From positions 51,915 to 115,914 of the forward strand of contig BDDD01000550.1 in assembly GCA_001972305.1 (NCBI GenBank): DNA of 64,000 bases, written 5' to 3'. Shown here piece after piece: positions 1 through 11,474 of this stretch (position 1 is the stretch's first letter; every line of letters begins with the position of its first letter). Made by a program: the position numbers and the translations under genes. The notes beneath the pieces are model-generated. The model searched no databases and was not told the DNA's origin. It saw only the letters and a list, made by a program, of their open reading frames with translations. This DNA comes from Cephalotus follicularis (Eukaryota > Streptophyta > Magnoliopsida > Oxalidales > Cephalotaceae).

Positions 1-493
1 TTTTATTTAGTATCATTTTATCCAACAATTGGTATCTCTCAAATTTCTTATGATATTGATATTTTAAACTTTAAATGGATTTTATTTCAATTGGTATTCA
101 TTTATTCTCATTTGATATCCCTTTAAAATTGTTTAATTGGTGTTAATTCTTCGACATTATCTTTTTGATGCTAACGAAAAGGGGGAGAATGCTTAATGCT
201 TAAGGAAAAATTGAAAGCGTTATGCTTAGGGGGAGCTAGACATGAAATGTGCTATTAATGAAGAATGTGTTAAGGGGGAGTTTATGGTAAAAGGGAAGTT
301 AGAAAAGATTTACTTGCATTTTTTGAAAAATGAAAATTAGATGTCATATTAAGGGGGAGTTTATCTAAAGTTTTTAAGTTGGCATCTAAAGAAATCTTTG
401 TCTCTGTATCTAAAAAAAATTTCTTTTGTCTTAAATTGGTATAATTTTTTCCAAAATGAAGCAAATTTTTGTAATCATCAAAAAGGGGGAGAT
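1..493 (+). mobile_element. 3' non-coding end of a SIRE-like Copia element
   Basis: AT-rich stretch without a reading frame, carrying repeated polypurine motifs of the form AGGGGGAG near 181, 229, 276, 353 and 484. The last one (about 480-493) abuts a TGTTGAC LTR start, so it is the likely primer for plus-strand DNA synthesis. Several spaced copies of such a polypurine tract before the 3' LTR are typical of SIRE/Maximus-type Copia elements. The coding part lies left of the window. Class assignment is inferred from layout and LTR style. Confidence 0.6.
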
Positions 494-609
494 TGTTGAC
501 TTTTAGTCTCAATCCTAAGTTTTAATGATTACAAATTTGCATTTAACTTTATTACTTTCTGTGCAAGTAAAAAGATAAACAAAATTAAGAAGTGCAGAAA
601 CAGAGCAAA

Positions 610-873
610 GCGCCGACGGTCCCAATCAAAGCGTCAGCGCTTTATGCCAAAAAGTCGACGCCCAAGAAGCTTGTGTCTGCCGTTAAAACCAGTGAAGTGC
701 AAAATCAGTTGAAGTACTCAAAGCGGCGACGCTTAGGATTAAAGCGTCAGTGCTTTATGGTGAAGAGTCGACACTGAGAACAGAGCGCCGACAGACAAAA
801 CGAGAAATTTCAAATTTAACTCCTAACGGTAACCTAAGCACCGACGCTTTAGGCAATACCATCGACGCTTTGG
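610..873. repeat. GTCGACG-type microrepeat array in the SIRE-like LTR
   Basis: About eight variants of GTCGACGC, GCCGACG and GCGTCAGCGC occur at irregular 10-40 base spacing (for example 652-660, 769-776 and 862-873). They lie upstream of the TATA box, so probably in U3. The same motif class recurs in unrelated elements of this window. Confidence 0.6.
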
Positions 874-970
874 ACGGCTGGAACAATGACAGAACTTGTT
901 TTAAAGAGCCAACTATGTAACAACAACTCCCAAGACTTCTCCAACGGCTACATTTCTTCACCAACGGCTA
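822..970 (+). promoter_or_regulatory. Three MSA-like CAACGG elements upstream of the TATA box
   Basis: TCCAACGGCTA at 940-950 fits the full M-phase-specific activator consensus (T/C)C(T/C)AACGG(T/C)(T/C)A, bound by three-repeat MYB proteins. ACCAACGGCTA at 960-970 and CCTAACGGTAA at 822-832 each fit 10 of 11 positions. All lie within 165 bases upstream of the TATA box. Function is inferred from the motif only. Confidence 0.5.
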
Positions 971-985
971 GAAACTAAATGAAGC

Positions 986-994
986 TATATATAG
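986..994 (+). promoter_or_regulatory. TATA box of the SIRE-like LTR
   Basis: TATATATAG about 490 bases into the LTR, just downstream of the CAACGG pair, matching the usual TATATATAGAG promoter of SIRE-type LTRs. Transcription would begin about 30 bases downstream. Confidence 0.55.
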
Positions 995-1556
995 AGGTCA
1001 AGAAACAAGATTTACAAGACAAGGGAACAACATTTGAATATCCAATCTCAATATCTCAACTTGCACATTTACAAAGAGAAAGACATCAAGCTAGAGTTTT
1101 ACACTTTCACATCCAAAGCTTGCAACTAGTTTGCACTTTCATATCCAACCTTTGAGAGGTTACTTGTAAACACATACTTTCTTTACAAATCCTTTTTTGT
1201 AAAAAGGGTGTTCAAACCCTTGGTGAGAATTTAGAAGGGAGTGAACCCTTGTAAGGTGTTTGATTGATTTGCACCCGGAACCCAAAATCAAGTGTAAGGT
1301 GGTTTGCTTTGATTTGCACCCGTAAGCCGAAAATCAAAGGTTGCTAGTGGTACCTAGTGGAATCTCAAGGGGTTCTTGAGAAAGTGGACGTAGGCACGGA
1401 TTTTGCCGAACCACTATAAATCGTTTGCACACTCTCTATCCCTTATCTCTTTACTTGTTATTTGATTGTTATTGTGTGGTTGTTTATATTCATAATTTAA
1501 TTTGTTAATTTCGTAAACAAATTTAGTAATTAAAGGTTGCCATACATCATCCGACA

Positions 1557-2186
1557 GGTTTCTACCAGCCTCTCTCTTTGAATTTGGCCGGCCTTGTATT
1601 GTTTTTATACTACAAAACTGATCAGAAACGGAAATAAATCAATCATGGTTACAAAATCTGGCAGAAAATCTAACTTTCTATTTCTTCTGCAGAAGAAGAC
1701 GTCGACGCCTTTAGTTGGACATCGACGAGTTTTGTAAAAAATTGTCGTTTGCTTGATATGCGCGTAATGGACATCGATCCATATGATGAATGACATCGAT
1801 GCTTTTTTATCCAAAATCTACAGGTCAAATTTGCACAAAGGCGTCGATCCGTTTGATGAAAGACGTTGATGTATTTCTCAAATTATTTGAAGGTAGGTTG
1901 CAATCCCAGAAAGGACATCGATCCGCAACAAAAGGCATCGATGCGTTCACTACAAACCCAAAAAAGACGTCGATCCCTATGAAAGACATTGACACTTTTT
2001 ACTCTGTTTCTATAGAATTTGTCAATTCTTCAATCTTCACACATTCAAGCTCTAATTTGCACAACTTTGGGTAGTATTCTTGCACTTTGGTCTTTTTGCT
2101 CTTGTACCTGAAAATCATCACAATGCAACCAAAGTAGTCCATTCCAAGCATAAAAATATCACAAATAAATCATTAAAAACAACACA
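1557..2186 (-). mobile_element. SIRE-like LTR fragment, minus strand
   Basis: Read on the minus strand it begins TGTTGTTTTTAATG near 2,184, resembling the start of SIRE-type LTRs. It then carries a GTCGACG/ATCGATG array and a TATAAAAAC box near 1,600, and is cut off at about 1,557. No coding sequence or target-site duplication is visible. It lies between the end of the M pol fragment and the plus-strand SIRE-like LTR. Confidence 0.4.
1699..1995. repeat. GTCGACG/ATCGATG microrepeat array
   Basis: About ten copies of GACGTCGACGCC, GACATCGAT and related variants at 15-40 base spacing. It is the same motif class as at 610-873 but in a different LTR fragment of opposite orientation. Confidence 0.55.
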
Positions 2187-2618
2187 TTTTTATGCTAAAC
2201 AGAAGATGTGTAAAAAACATTATGGACCAGACCATATCCATCAAGGTCTGAATCCTCCATTTGGATATCCATCGAGATGTGACGTTCTGGGAGGTATCCA
2301 TGGAGAGAGAATTCCATTATCTCTCAAATAATGTTAGAATTCAGCATATAGGTATTTGCCCCCTTGGTCCCACCGAAGTGTTTTAATGGGCTTACGTGAT
2401 TGCTTTTCTACTTCTTGTCTGAAATCCTTGAGTCTCTCATAGGATTTAGACTTGTGTTCCACCCGAAACACATACCAAAACCGTGACAGGTCATCTACGA
2501 AGGTAATGAAGTAGTGAAAACCTCCATGTGCACTGACCGATATTGGTTTACAATTGTCTATGTGGACAAAACATAATATGTCCACTGCCCTTTCTCCATC
2601 CCCGGATAAGGGAGATTT
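2187..2618 (-). pseudogene. Copia element M, integrase part of pol (3' half)
   Basis: Minus-strand Copia integrase relic. 2,334-2,618 reads without a stop through a TKSPLSGDGERAVD stretch, HIDNCKPISV (first catalytic Asp region) and FHYFITFVDDLSRFWYVF, then WDQGGKYL in place of the second Asp region. Below 2,334 it continues, frame-damaged, as a YLRDNGILSPW-like stretch and fades out near 2,190. It aligns by eye with the integrase of the other Copia copy at 52,600-53,000. The upstream half of the same gene resumes at 15,459 on the far side of G1, so G1 inserted into this gene. RT and RNase H are missing; the relic is truncated here. Confidence 0.85.
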
Positions 2619-5373
2619 TGTAATACCCTGCTTGTTCGTATGTGCTTTATGGATATATTATATATGTATGTGTGTTATTTTCGAGCTTTTAAATTTGTTT
2701 TAATTTTAAGTCCGGTCGCCATGTGTTTTGGGCTTACGTGATTTGGGCTGTTTGATACTAGCCTGAATTTTGGATATGTTTATATGTTAATGTACGTTGG
2801 GTTGGGCCTATGCTATGTCTTTTTATTTTTTTTTATCAAACTTAATTTTACAAATTTAAAAATATTAAAACAATTCCTTTTATCTTAAAATCCTTTTATT
2901 TTATTTTATTTTATTTATTTTATTTTATCTTTTCCTTTCTTTCTTCTTTCCTTCTTTCTTTCTTTCCTTTCTTCTCTTCTCGCGTAACACTCTCCTTCCC
3001 TCATTATTTCTACACGTTTCCTATCCCTTTCTTCCTTAATAATTCGATTCTTGTCTCCTCTTCTTCCTTATTCATCCCTCAAATTACTCTTTCTTTCATT
3101 TTTAAGAATGCCTTGCCATTGTTATGGGATATCTCTCTCACCTTTGCAAAGCCTGTCACTGCCGAAATTGCAAGTGGAAATTACTCTGTTCTGGTGTTGT
3201 TTCATTCATAAAAAATCAGGTTGGTTATGTCCTCTCAATCCTATGTTATTTTGTGTTGGGTTATGTCTTTCCTTGGATGGCATTAAGGTTGTATTTGGTT
3301 TGCATTCTTTCCTCTTCTGTTTTGTTCACAGCCGGGTAACAAATTAATTGTGGTATTCTTCTGCTGTTTCGGTGTTCTTGATAATCATTGCGGGTTAGTA
3401 ATTTCACTGTAATGGTTTATTCACCTTGTCTTTGGTTTTGTTCTTAGTGTCCTTTAAGTTTTGAATTCCTGCCTTATTGTGTTTTGTCATTGTGTTCTTA
3501 AGTCTGTCAGTATGTTTTAAACATCATAGACAGGTTGTAATGTGATCTTAACAACTGAATATGACTTTTGATAGTAAAATTGAATCATAAAGTGTAGACA
3601 TGTGATTAGAGTTCACTTCGTTCTTCTTTGATTATAGCCACTGGTCCTATGATCATCATAATTCTATGTTTTAAATTTGTCTAAACACCATACAATGTCA
3701 TACGTATATGTGTTTAAGCCTCTGGTATCATGTTAGACATGTTTGGACAAGTTCTTGCATAGAAATGTCGAATTTCTGCTGTTCTGTCGTCCAGAACAAC
3801 TGGCTATTTTTTTTTTGAACAGTCGGCTGGTTTGGATGAGCAGTCAACTGTCATATGAAAGTAGTCGGCTATTTCTATTGTGTAGTCAGCTGGCCCTGTT
3901 GAACAGTCGGCTGCCAAGGTTAAACAGCCAACTGGAGCCCTGTGTTAGCTGGCTGTTTTGCCCAGAAATTTTTTTTTGTTTTCAACTGTTTTGCTCTGTT
4001 TGTTCTCTGAATCAATCCGGGTCTTTTCTAAACACTGTTATAAGTCTGTTTATTGTCTTTAATGTTTCTTAGACCCTTATATGAATGGTTTTGGGTGGCT
4101 TTTAGATTGTTGTGCTTCAAACGGAGTTGAGTGAACAATCTTTTCGTAAGAGTTTTGTGAACGCAAAAAGGTACGGATTTCTATCGTTCCTTGACTATCT
4201 GATTATCGAACTAAAATCAGTTCTATTCTATGTTCTCGTTTTATAGACTTGGTTATGTTTTATGCTATGTTTCAGAAATAAAGTACGTTTTTGACATTTT
4301 ATGAAATTAAATGCTCCTAACTTTATTTTTATGCTACGATACGTTATGATATGTTACGAAATGATCATCTCTTTATTTCGAAAATAAATGAGTTGATGTT
4401 TTGACTATGAAGTGTATGTTATGACATCGTTATGAAAGACTTTAAAATATGTTTTGTGGAAGCATATTTATGTGTTTTAAATATATTTCTATAAATCGAT
4501 GTTTTCTAAATGATTGAATACTGAGTATTTTACCCACCTATGGGGCGTACCATAGGCATGTCGTAGGCCTGGCACGGGGACATGACACTTCCGTAGCGGT
4601 GTGATTAGTCTACGGCCTCTCTGAGTGTTATGAATAAATCCCATGAGGTGGATTTATGGATCCGCTATGTGATAGAGGCGTATGAATCGATTCTAGTATA
4701 TGATATGTGATATGTGAGAATTGACTTGTGTAGTGCCGTACACTTCAATTCTAGTGGGCATGTGGAATTAGTGCCTCCCTTGCCAAATATATATTATGTG
4801 ATATGTATGTGACTCATTATGACTTATGAATTGTGATATGATGTTTTGAAATGTTTCGTAAATGTTTCGAAAGTTATATGGATTTTATGAAAGTACAAAT
4901 GTGACTTTACGAATATTTAATTGTTTTTAATTGCTTAAGATTTCTGTTATGAATTTTATTGAAATCTTACTGCTTTTAAAATTTATCGTTTACTGTTTTA
5001 ATTCCCTTATCCGTACTGAGGTTTGCTCAGTCGCGTTTTTGTTTTCCATGCGGCAGGTTATCAGGAGCAGCGGGGGAATGTGTGAACGAGAGATGACCAC
5101 CTTATGTTTTGGATCCCTAAGAGTGCGATCCTTATGTGTGTTTTTTTATTTTTAGTTGTCGTGAACAATAAGATACTTATGTTTTATGTTTTAAATTTGA
5201 AACTTGAATATGTTTAAAGTTTTTCCGAAAATGCTAAATTGTTAAGTTTTTAAGTTTTCAGTTATGATATGACCGACACGTTTTTGGCTGATATGTTATG
5301 TTTATGTTCAGATATGTTATGATAGGTTCTGTATTATGACCTGTGACGACTCCCGCCATCCAGGGGTGTTACA
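2619..5373 (+). repeat. 5' LTR of G1
   Basis: 2,755 bp, from TGTAATACC to GGTGTTACA, immediately followed by the primer site. It matches 10,128-15,458 along its full length apart from the S0 insertion, with only scattered substitutions and small indels. It contains a CAGTCGGCTG microrepeat array at 3,820-3,956. Open frames inside it, such as 3,051-3,347, lie in LTR sequence and have no recognisable product. Confidence 0.93.
3820..3956. repeat. CAGTCGGCTG microrepeat array in G1 5' LTR
   Basis: CAGTCGGCTG at 3,820-3,829 and 3,904-3,913, with variants CAGTCAACTG at 3,841-3,850, AGTCGGCT at 3,863-3,870, CAGCCAACTG at 3,925-3,934 and further degenerate copies. Spacing is 12-30 bases. The sequence between units is not repeated. 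Confidence 0.75.
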
Positions 5374-5378
5374 GATTG

Positions 5379-5390
5379 TGGTATCAGAGA
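5379..5390 (+). promoter_or_regulatory. Primer binding site of G1 (tRNA-Met type)
   Basis: TGGTATCAGAGA begins five bases after the 5' LTR end. It fits the complement of the 3' end of initiator tRNA-Met, the usual primer for plant chromoviruses and Copia elements. Confidence 0.88.
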
Positions 5391-5544
5391 AATAGGTTTT
5401 GTTTCCTTAGAAGACCTAACTAGGTTTGACCTGTGAGATTGGGTAGACACTCGGTTAGGCTGTTTCGGTTATGATTTTATGATATGTTTTCTGCTTCGGT
5501 TTTTGATCTTTGTGATGTTTTATGTTTTGAGTGCCTTTTCGTAG

Positions 5545-8500
5545 ATGGCACATACAAGGAACGCTGCTCGGAGGACTGCACCCGTTGAGGCTCAGGAAGT
5601 TAGAAATGAGCCGTCTATGGAGGAGTTAGTGCATTAGGCAGTCGCTCAAGAGGTACGACGCGTGATGAGTCAGCAGAATCAGGAACAAGGCCGTAGAGAG
5701 CCAGTCGCTGAGGAGGATGCTCCAACTGATGTTCAGTTGGGAAAAGAAGCTGGGGACAGGACTAACACACCAACTTATATCTGGCTTGAGCGGTTCCAGA
5801 AGCAGAGACTGTAGTCTTTCAGCTCAGCCACGACTCCTGTGGAGGCTAAGCACTGGATTGCGCATATGGACAAGATCTTTGATGTACTTGGTTGTAGTGA
5901 CGAGCAGAAGGTTAAGTTAGTTGTTTACAAGTTTAAGGGTGATGCTCAGAAATGGTGGAAGGCTGTGGATTTGGCTAAGGGTTGTAACTATGCAGAGACT
6001 TTGACCTGGTCTGAGTTTTGCGAAGTCTTTTATCAGCATTACTTTTCCGCTGCTGATAAGGAGGCTTACGCGAGGGAGTTCATCAATACCAGACAGAAGG
6101 GTGGAGAGTCGGTCACAGAGTTTCTGACTCGTTTCACTAGGCTTACTGGTTTTGTTGGGTCCGTGGCGGGGACAGCACTGGAGCAGGCAGAAAAGTTCAA
6201 GTGGAAGTTACACTATCAGCTTCGGGGTAAGTCTATTAACACCCAGTTTGCAGATGTTTCTGAAGTGGCAAATGCGGCAAAGAACATAGAACTGGAAAGG
6301 TTAGATTTCCAGGCAGCTTGTCAGGAAAGTGACAGGAAGAGAAACAAAGGGGATTCTCAAGGGCAAGGTTCTGGACAGAATAATAAGAATAGAAATGGCA
6401 AGCGAGGAAAGAGGAATGATAACCGGGGACAGCAACAGCCCGGTAATGATCAAAGGCAGACACAGGGAGCTGCGGATGTCCAGATTGCCAAGTGTGATGT
6501 TTGCAGTAGACAACATCCAGTGGGAGTGTGCTACAAGGCTATCGGGGCCTGTTTTGTTTGTGGTCAGAGAGGGCATTTCGTGAAGAATTGTCCTGACCCT
6601 GGTGCGAAGGAGAGGAAAGGGAACAATGCAGATCATGGACAGCGCAATATGGGAGGTCGTGTCTTTGCTATCACGACTCAGCAGGCTGCTAATGCACCAG
6701 GTACTGTTTCGGGTTTTATTTCTGTTGGTAACCGTAGGGCTTATGTTTTATATGATACTGGATCGACCCACTCGGTCGTAGCGAGGTCTTTTGTTCGGCA
6801 TCTTGGGATGTCTTCACAATTGCTTGATCCAGCTTTGGTTCTTTCGACCTCTACGGGTTCTTCTGTTGTGATATATGAGTGTTTTTATGCTTGTCCTCTT
6901 GTTTTCGATGATCGGATTCGAGATGCGGATCTACTTCCTATCGATATGTATGACTTCGATATGATTCTGGGTATAAACTGGTTAGATCATCATCTGGCTA
7001 TGATTGATTGCTACGCTCGGAGGGTTCTGTTTGGGGATGTGAATAGACCTGATTTTATTTATCAAGGTTCACGACCGAGAAAAGAAGTGAAAGTCATCTC
7101 TGCTCTGAAGGCTAGGAAGTTGGTGGCTAAGTGCGCTGAAGGTTTCTTAGCTGTTGTGAAGGATGTCTCAAAGGTTGAGCCTCGCCTTGAAGACTATCCT
7201 ATGGTTAGAGAATTTTCTGATGTGTTTCCGGAGGAGTTATCGGGTTTTCCACCGCAACGGGAAGTGGAGTTTACCATCGAGCTCATTCCTGGGGCGGTAC
7301 CTTACAGAATGGCACCGTTGGAACTGCAAGAGTTGAAGGAACAGTTACAAGAGCTGTTGGATCGGGGTTTCATTCAGCCTAGTGTTTCTCCGTGGGGTGC
7401 TCCGGTTCTTTTTGTGAAGAAGAAAGATGGGTCTATGAGGCTATGCATAGACTACAGAGAGTTGAATCGGATTATTGTTTGGAATAAATACCCACTGCCT
7501 AGGATTGATGACTTGTTTGATCAACTCCAGGGTGCTCGGTATTTCTCTAAGATGGATTTGAGATCGGGTTATCATCAGCTTCGGATAAAGGATGAAGATG
7601 TGCCTAAAACTGCTTTCCGTACTCGGTATGGGCATTATGAGTTTTTAGTGAAGCCTTTCAGACTCACTAATGCACCGGCAGTTTTCATGGATCTAATGAA
7701 TAGGGTGTTTCATGAGTACTTGGATCAGTTTGTGATTGTATTCATAGATGAAATTCTTGTGTATTCCAAGTCGAAAGAAGAACATGAAGAGTAGCTTCGT
7801 ATTGTGCTGGGTATTCTGAGGAAGAATCAGTTATACGCGAAGTTTTCAAAGTGTCAGTTCTGGTTGGAACAGGTGGCGTTTTTGGGTCATGTGGTTACAG
7901 CTGAAGGGATTAGTGTGGATCCTGCTAAAGTTGAGGCTATTACTAAATGGTCGAGACCTACCACAGTGATGGAAGTCAGGAGCTTTATGGGCTTAGCTGG
8001 ATACTATAGGTGGTTTGTGGAAGGTTTTTCCTCTATAGCCTTACCACTAACTCAGCTTATGAGGAAAGGATCTAAGTTTGAATGGAATGAAGAGCGTGAA
8101 GCAAGTTTCGAGAAACTGAAGAATGGTTTTGTATCAGCACCGATTCTTCGCTTACCATTTGGGTCGGGTGGATACCAGATTTACAATGATGCTTCTAAGA
8201 AGGGTTTGGGGTGTGTTTTGATGTAGCACGGTCATGTGATAGCTTATGCTTTGAGACAGTTGAAGCCTTATGAGGTAAACTATCCTACACATGATCTCTA
8301 GTTGGCAGCAGTAGTGTTTGCGTTGAAGATCTGGAGGCACTACTTGTACAGAGAAACTTGTGACGTCTTTACCAATCATAAGAGTCTCAAGTATATCTTT
8401 ACGCAGAAGAAGTTGAACATGCGTCAGATAAGGTGGTTGGAACTTCTGAAAGACTATCATCTAAATATTTAGTACCATCCTGGTAAAGCAAATGTGGTAG

Positions 8501-10116
8501 CTGATGCTCTTAGTCGGAAGAGTTCTGGGAGTGTAGCGGCTTTGCTTACTCAGCTGTAGTTGATAGCTGATATGGAGCGGATGGATTTACATCTGTATGT
8601 TCGGGGTTCTGAAGGTTTTGTTGCTGCAATGGATGTAGAGCCTACTCTTATATCTCGGATTAAGACAGCTCAGAGTGATGATGGTGAACTTTGGGCCTTA
8701 GTCCAGAATGTTGAAAAGGGTAAGCAATCGGAATTTTGTATGGATGAGCATGGTGTGATATAGCTGGGTAATCGGTTGTGCGTTACGTCAGATTCTTCTG
8801 TCAGAGATGTTGTTTTGTCAGAGGCACACAGTTCTCCATTTTCTATACATCCGGGTTCTACGAAAATGTATAGGGACTGGAAGAAGAACTTCTGGTGGAA
8901 TGGAATGAAAAGGGATGTAGCGGAGTATGTTGGGAAGTGTTTGATCTGTCAGCAAGTAAAGATTGAACACCAGCGTGCTAGTGGTTTGTTACAGCCCTTG
9001 GAGGTCCCGATATGGAAATGGGATAGTATATCGATAGACTTTGTTATGGGTTTGCCGAGAACTTTCAGAAAGAACGATGCTATCTGGGTAGTAGTGGATC
9101 GATTGACTAAATTGACTCACTTCTTGGCTATTAGAGAGGACTTCTCTGTTGATCGTTTGGCTGAGGTGTTTCAGCAGGAGATAGTGAGACTGCATGGGAC
9201 TCCAGTATCCATTGTTTCGGATAGGGACCCTCGTTTCACTTCGCGATTTTAGAATGGGTTTCAGAAAGCTTGGGGTACTAGGCTCAGTTACAGTACAGCT
9301 TTCCATCCACAGACATATGGGCAAACTGAAAGGACCATTCAAACCTTGGAAGATATGTTGAGGTCTTGTGCGTTGGAATGGACTGGGAGCTGGGATGAGT
9401 ATTTGAGCTTGGTGGAGTTTGCCTAGAATAATAGTTGGCACGCTAGTATCGGTATGGCTCCGTTTGAAGCTCTTTATAGGAGGAAGTGTCGAGCTCCGAC
9501 ATGTTAGGATGAGGTTGGAGAGCGAGTTATCGAGGGACCCAAGCTAGTGCAGGTCACTACGGAGAAAGTTGTAATAGCAAGGGAGAGATTGAAGGCAGCT
9601 CATTCTCAACAGAAGAGTTATGCGGACAAACATCGGAGGGATTTGGAGTTCAAGGTAGGGGAACATGTGTTCTTGAAAGTTTCACCTTGGAAAGGAGTCC
9701 GACGTTTTGGGCTGAAGGGGAAGTTGAGTTCGCGGTTTATCGGGCCTTTCGAAGTTCTGGAGAAGATAGGCACGGTTGCTTATCGGTTAGCTTTGCCTCC
9801 GCAGTTAGCACACATCCATAATGTGTTCCACGTGTCTTTGCTGAGAGGTTATCAGTATCATCTCCTACATGTGGTTCACTATGCGTTGGACAGTATTCGG
9901 GAAGATCTATCTTGTGACGAGGAGGCCGAGGCTATTCTGGATCGACAGGAACGGGTGACATGTAGCAAGACCGTTTCTTTTGTGAAAGTTCTGTGGAGGA
10001 ATCACCCCGAACGTGAGGCTACTTGGGAGCTGGAGGAGCATATTCGGGAGCGGTATCCGCACTTGTTTGCTGGAGGTATTTTTGTGTTTGTGATTTCGGG
10101 ACGAAATCCATTTTAA
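5545..10116 (+). pseudogene. G1 gag-pol polyprotein, one frame with eleven TAG stops
   Basis: A 1,524-codon frame from ATG 5,545 to TAA 10,114. Order: gag; a degenerate C-rich repeat then zinc knuckle [14 protein letters not shown] (residues 336-349); aspartic protease YDTGSTHS (Asp about 404); RT with [23 protein letters not shown] and the active site as FIDE (residues 733-736; usually FIDD); RNase H with YPTHDL and [10 protein letters not shown]; integrase with an HHCC finger and DFVMGLPRT, SDRDPRF and ERTIQTL; then a chromodomain-like end (VKVLWRNHPEREATWELEE). In-frame stops lie at 5,635, 5,812, 7,792, 8,224, 8,299, 8,470, 8,557, 8,761, 9,250, 9,424 and 9,505. All are TAG, and there is no frameshift. 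The protein cannot be made without readthrough. Confidence 0.92.
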
Positions 10117-10127
10117 GGGGGGGTGGA
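10115..10127 (+). promoter_or_regulatory. Polypurine tract of G1
   Basis: AAGGGGGGGTGGA directly before the 3' LTR start, overlapping the end of the gag-pol stop codon. It is the expected primer for plus-strand DNA synthesis. Confidence 0.85.
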
Positions 10128-11338
10128 TGTAATACCCTGCTTCTTCGTATGTGCTTTATGGATATATTATATATGTATGTGTGTTGTTTCGGGCTTTTAA
10201 ATTTTTTTTATTTTTAAGTCCGATCGCCCTGTGTTTTGGGCTTATGTGATTTGGGTTGTTTCATACTAGCCAGAATTTTGGATATGTTTATATGTTAATG
10301 TACGTTGGGTTGGGCCTATGCTATGTCTTTTTATTTTTTTTTATCAAACTTAATTTTACAAATTTCAAAATATTAAAACAATTCCTTTTATCTTAAAATC
10401 CTTTTATCTTATTTTATCTTATTTTATTTTATTCTTTTTCTTTTATCTTTTACTTTCTTTCTTCTTTCCTTCTTTCTTTCTTTCCTTTCTTCTCTTCTCC
10501 CGTAACACTCTCCTTCCCTCATTATTTGTACACGTTTCCAATCCCTTTCTTCTTTAATAATACGATTCTTGTCTCCTCTTCTTCCTTATTCATCCCTCAA
10601 ATTACTCTTTCTTTCATTTTTAAGAATGCCTTGCCATTGTTATGGGATATCTCTCTCACCTTTGCAAAGCCTGTCACTGCCGAAATTGCAAGTGGAAATT
10701 ACTGTGTTCTGGTGTTGTTTCATTCATCAAAAATCAGGTTGGTTATGTCCTCTCAATCCTATGTTATTTTGTGTTGGGTTATGTCTTTCCTTGGATGGCA
10801 TTAAGGTTGTATTTGGTTTGCATTCTTTCCTCTTCTGTTTTGTTTACAGCTGGGTAACAAATTAATTGTCGTATTCTTCTGCTGTTTCGGTGTTCTTGAT
10901 AATCATTGAAGGTTAGTAATTTCACTGTAATGGTTTATTCACCTTGTCTTTGGTTTTGTTCTTAGTGTCCTTTAAGTTTTGAATTCCTGCCTTATTGTGT
11001 TTTGTCATTGTGTTCTTAAGTCTGTCAGTATGTTTTAAACATCATAGATAGGTTGTAATGTGATCTTAACAACTGAATATGACTTTTGACAGTAAAATTG
11101 AATCATAAAGTGTAGACATGTGATTAGAGTTCACTTCGTTCTTCTTTGATTATAGCCACTGGTCCTATGATCATCATAATTCTGTGTTTTTAATTTGTCT
11201 AAACACCATACAATGTCATACGTATATGTGTTTAAGCCTCTGGTATCATGTTAGACATGTTTGGACAAGTTCTTGCATAGAACTGTCAAATTTCTGTTGT
11301 TCTGTCGTCCAGAACAGTTGGCTGTTTTTTTTTTTGAA

Positions 11339-11474
11339 CAGTCGGCTGGTTTGGATGAGCAGTCGGCTGCGATATGAAAGCAATCGACTGTTTCTATTGA
11401 GTAGTCAGCTGGCCCTGTTGAACAGTCGGCTGCCAAGGTTAAACAGCCAACTGGAGCCCTGTGACAGCTGGCTG
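11339..11474. repeat. CAGTCGGCTG microrepeat array in G1 3' LTR
   Basis: CAGTCGGCTG at 11,339-11,348, 11,360-11,369 and 11,423-11,432, plus CAATCGACTG at 11,381-11,390, CAGCCAACTG at 11,444-11,453 and CAGCTGGCTG at 11,465-11,474. It is better preserved than in the 5' LTR. Confidence 0.75.

Larger units (their letters stand above)
494..1556 (+). mobile_element. LTR of SIRE-like Copia element
   Basis: Starts TGTTGACTTTTAG directly after the polypurine tract. It contains a TATA box, CAACGG elements and the layout typical of SIRE-type LTRs, including a GTGGACGTAGGC stretch followed by CCGAACCACTATAAATC near 1,385-1,427. The best right end is the CCGACA at 1,556, chosen only because an LTR should end in CA. 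No second LTR or target-site duplication is visible, so the right boundary is uncertain. Confidence 0.55.

Noticed and set aside
2080..2331. Plus-strand frame of 83 codons
   Set aside because: Reverse strand of the M integrase remnant and a SIRE-like LTR fragment.
3051..3347. 98-codon open frame, also present at 10,569-10,865
   Set aside because: Both copies lie in the two LTRs of G1, so their similarity only reflects LTR identity. No domain, no initiation context, and the frame starts in pyrimidine-rich LTR sequence.
6236..6636. Minus-strand frames inside G1 gag
   Set aside because: Opposite-strand shadows of the gag zinc-knuckle region.
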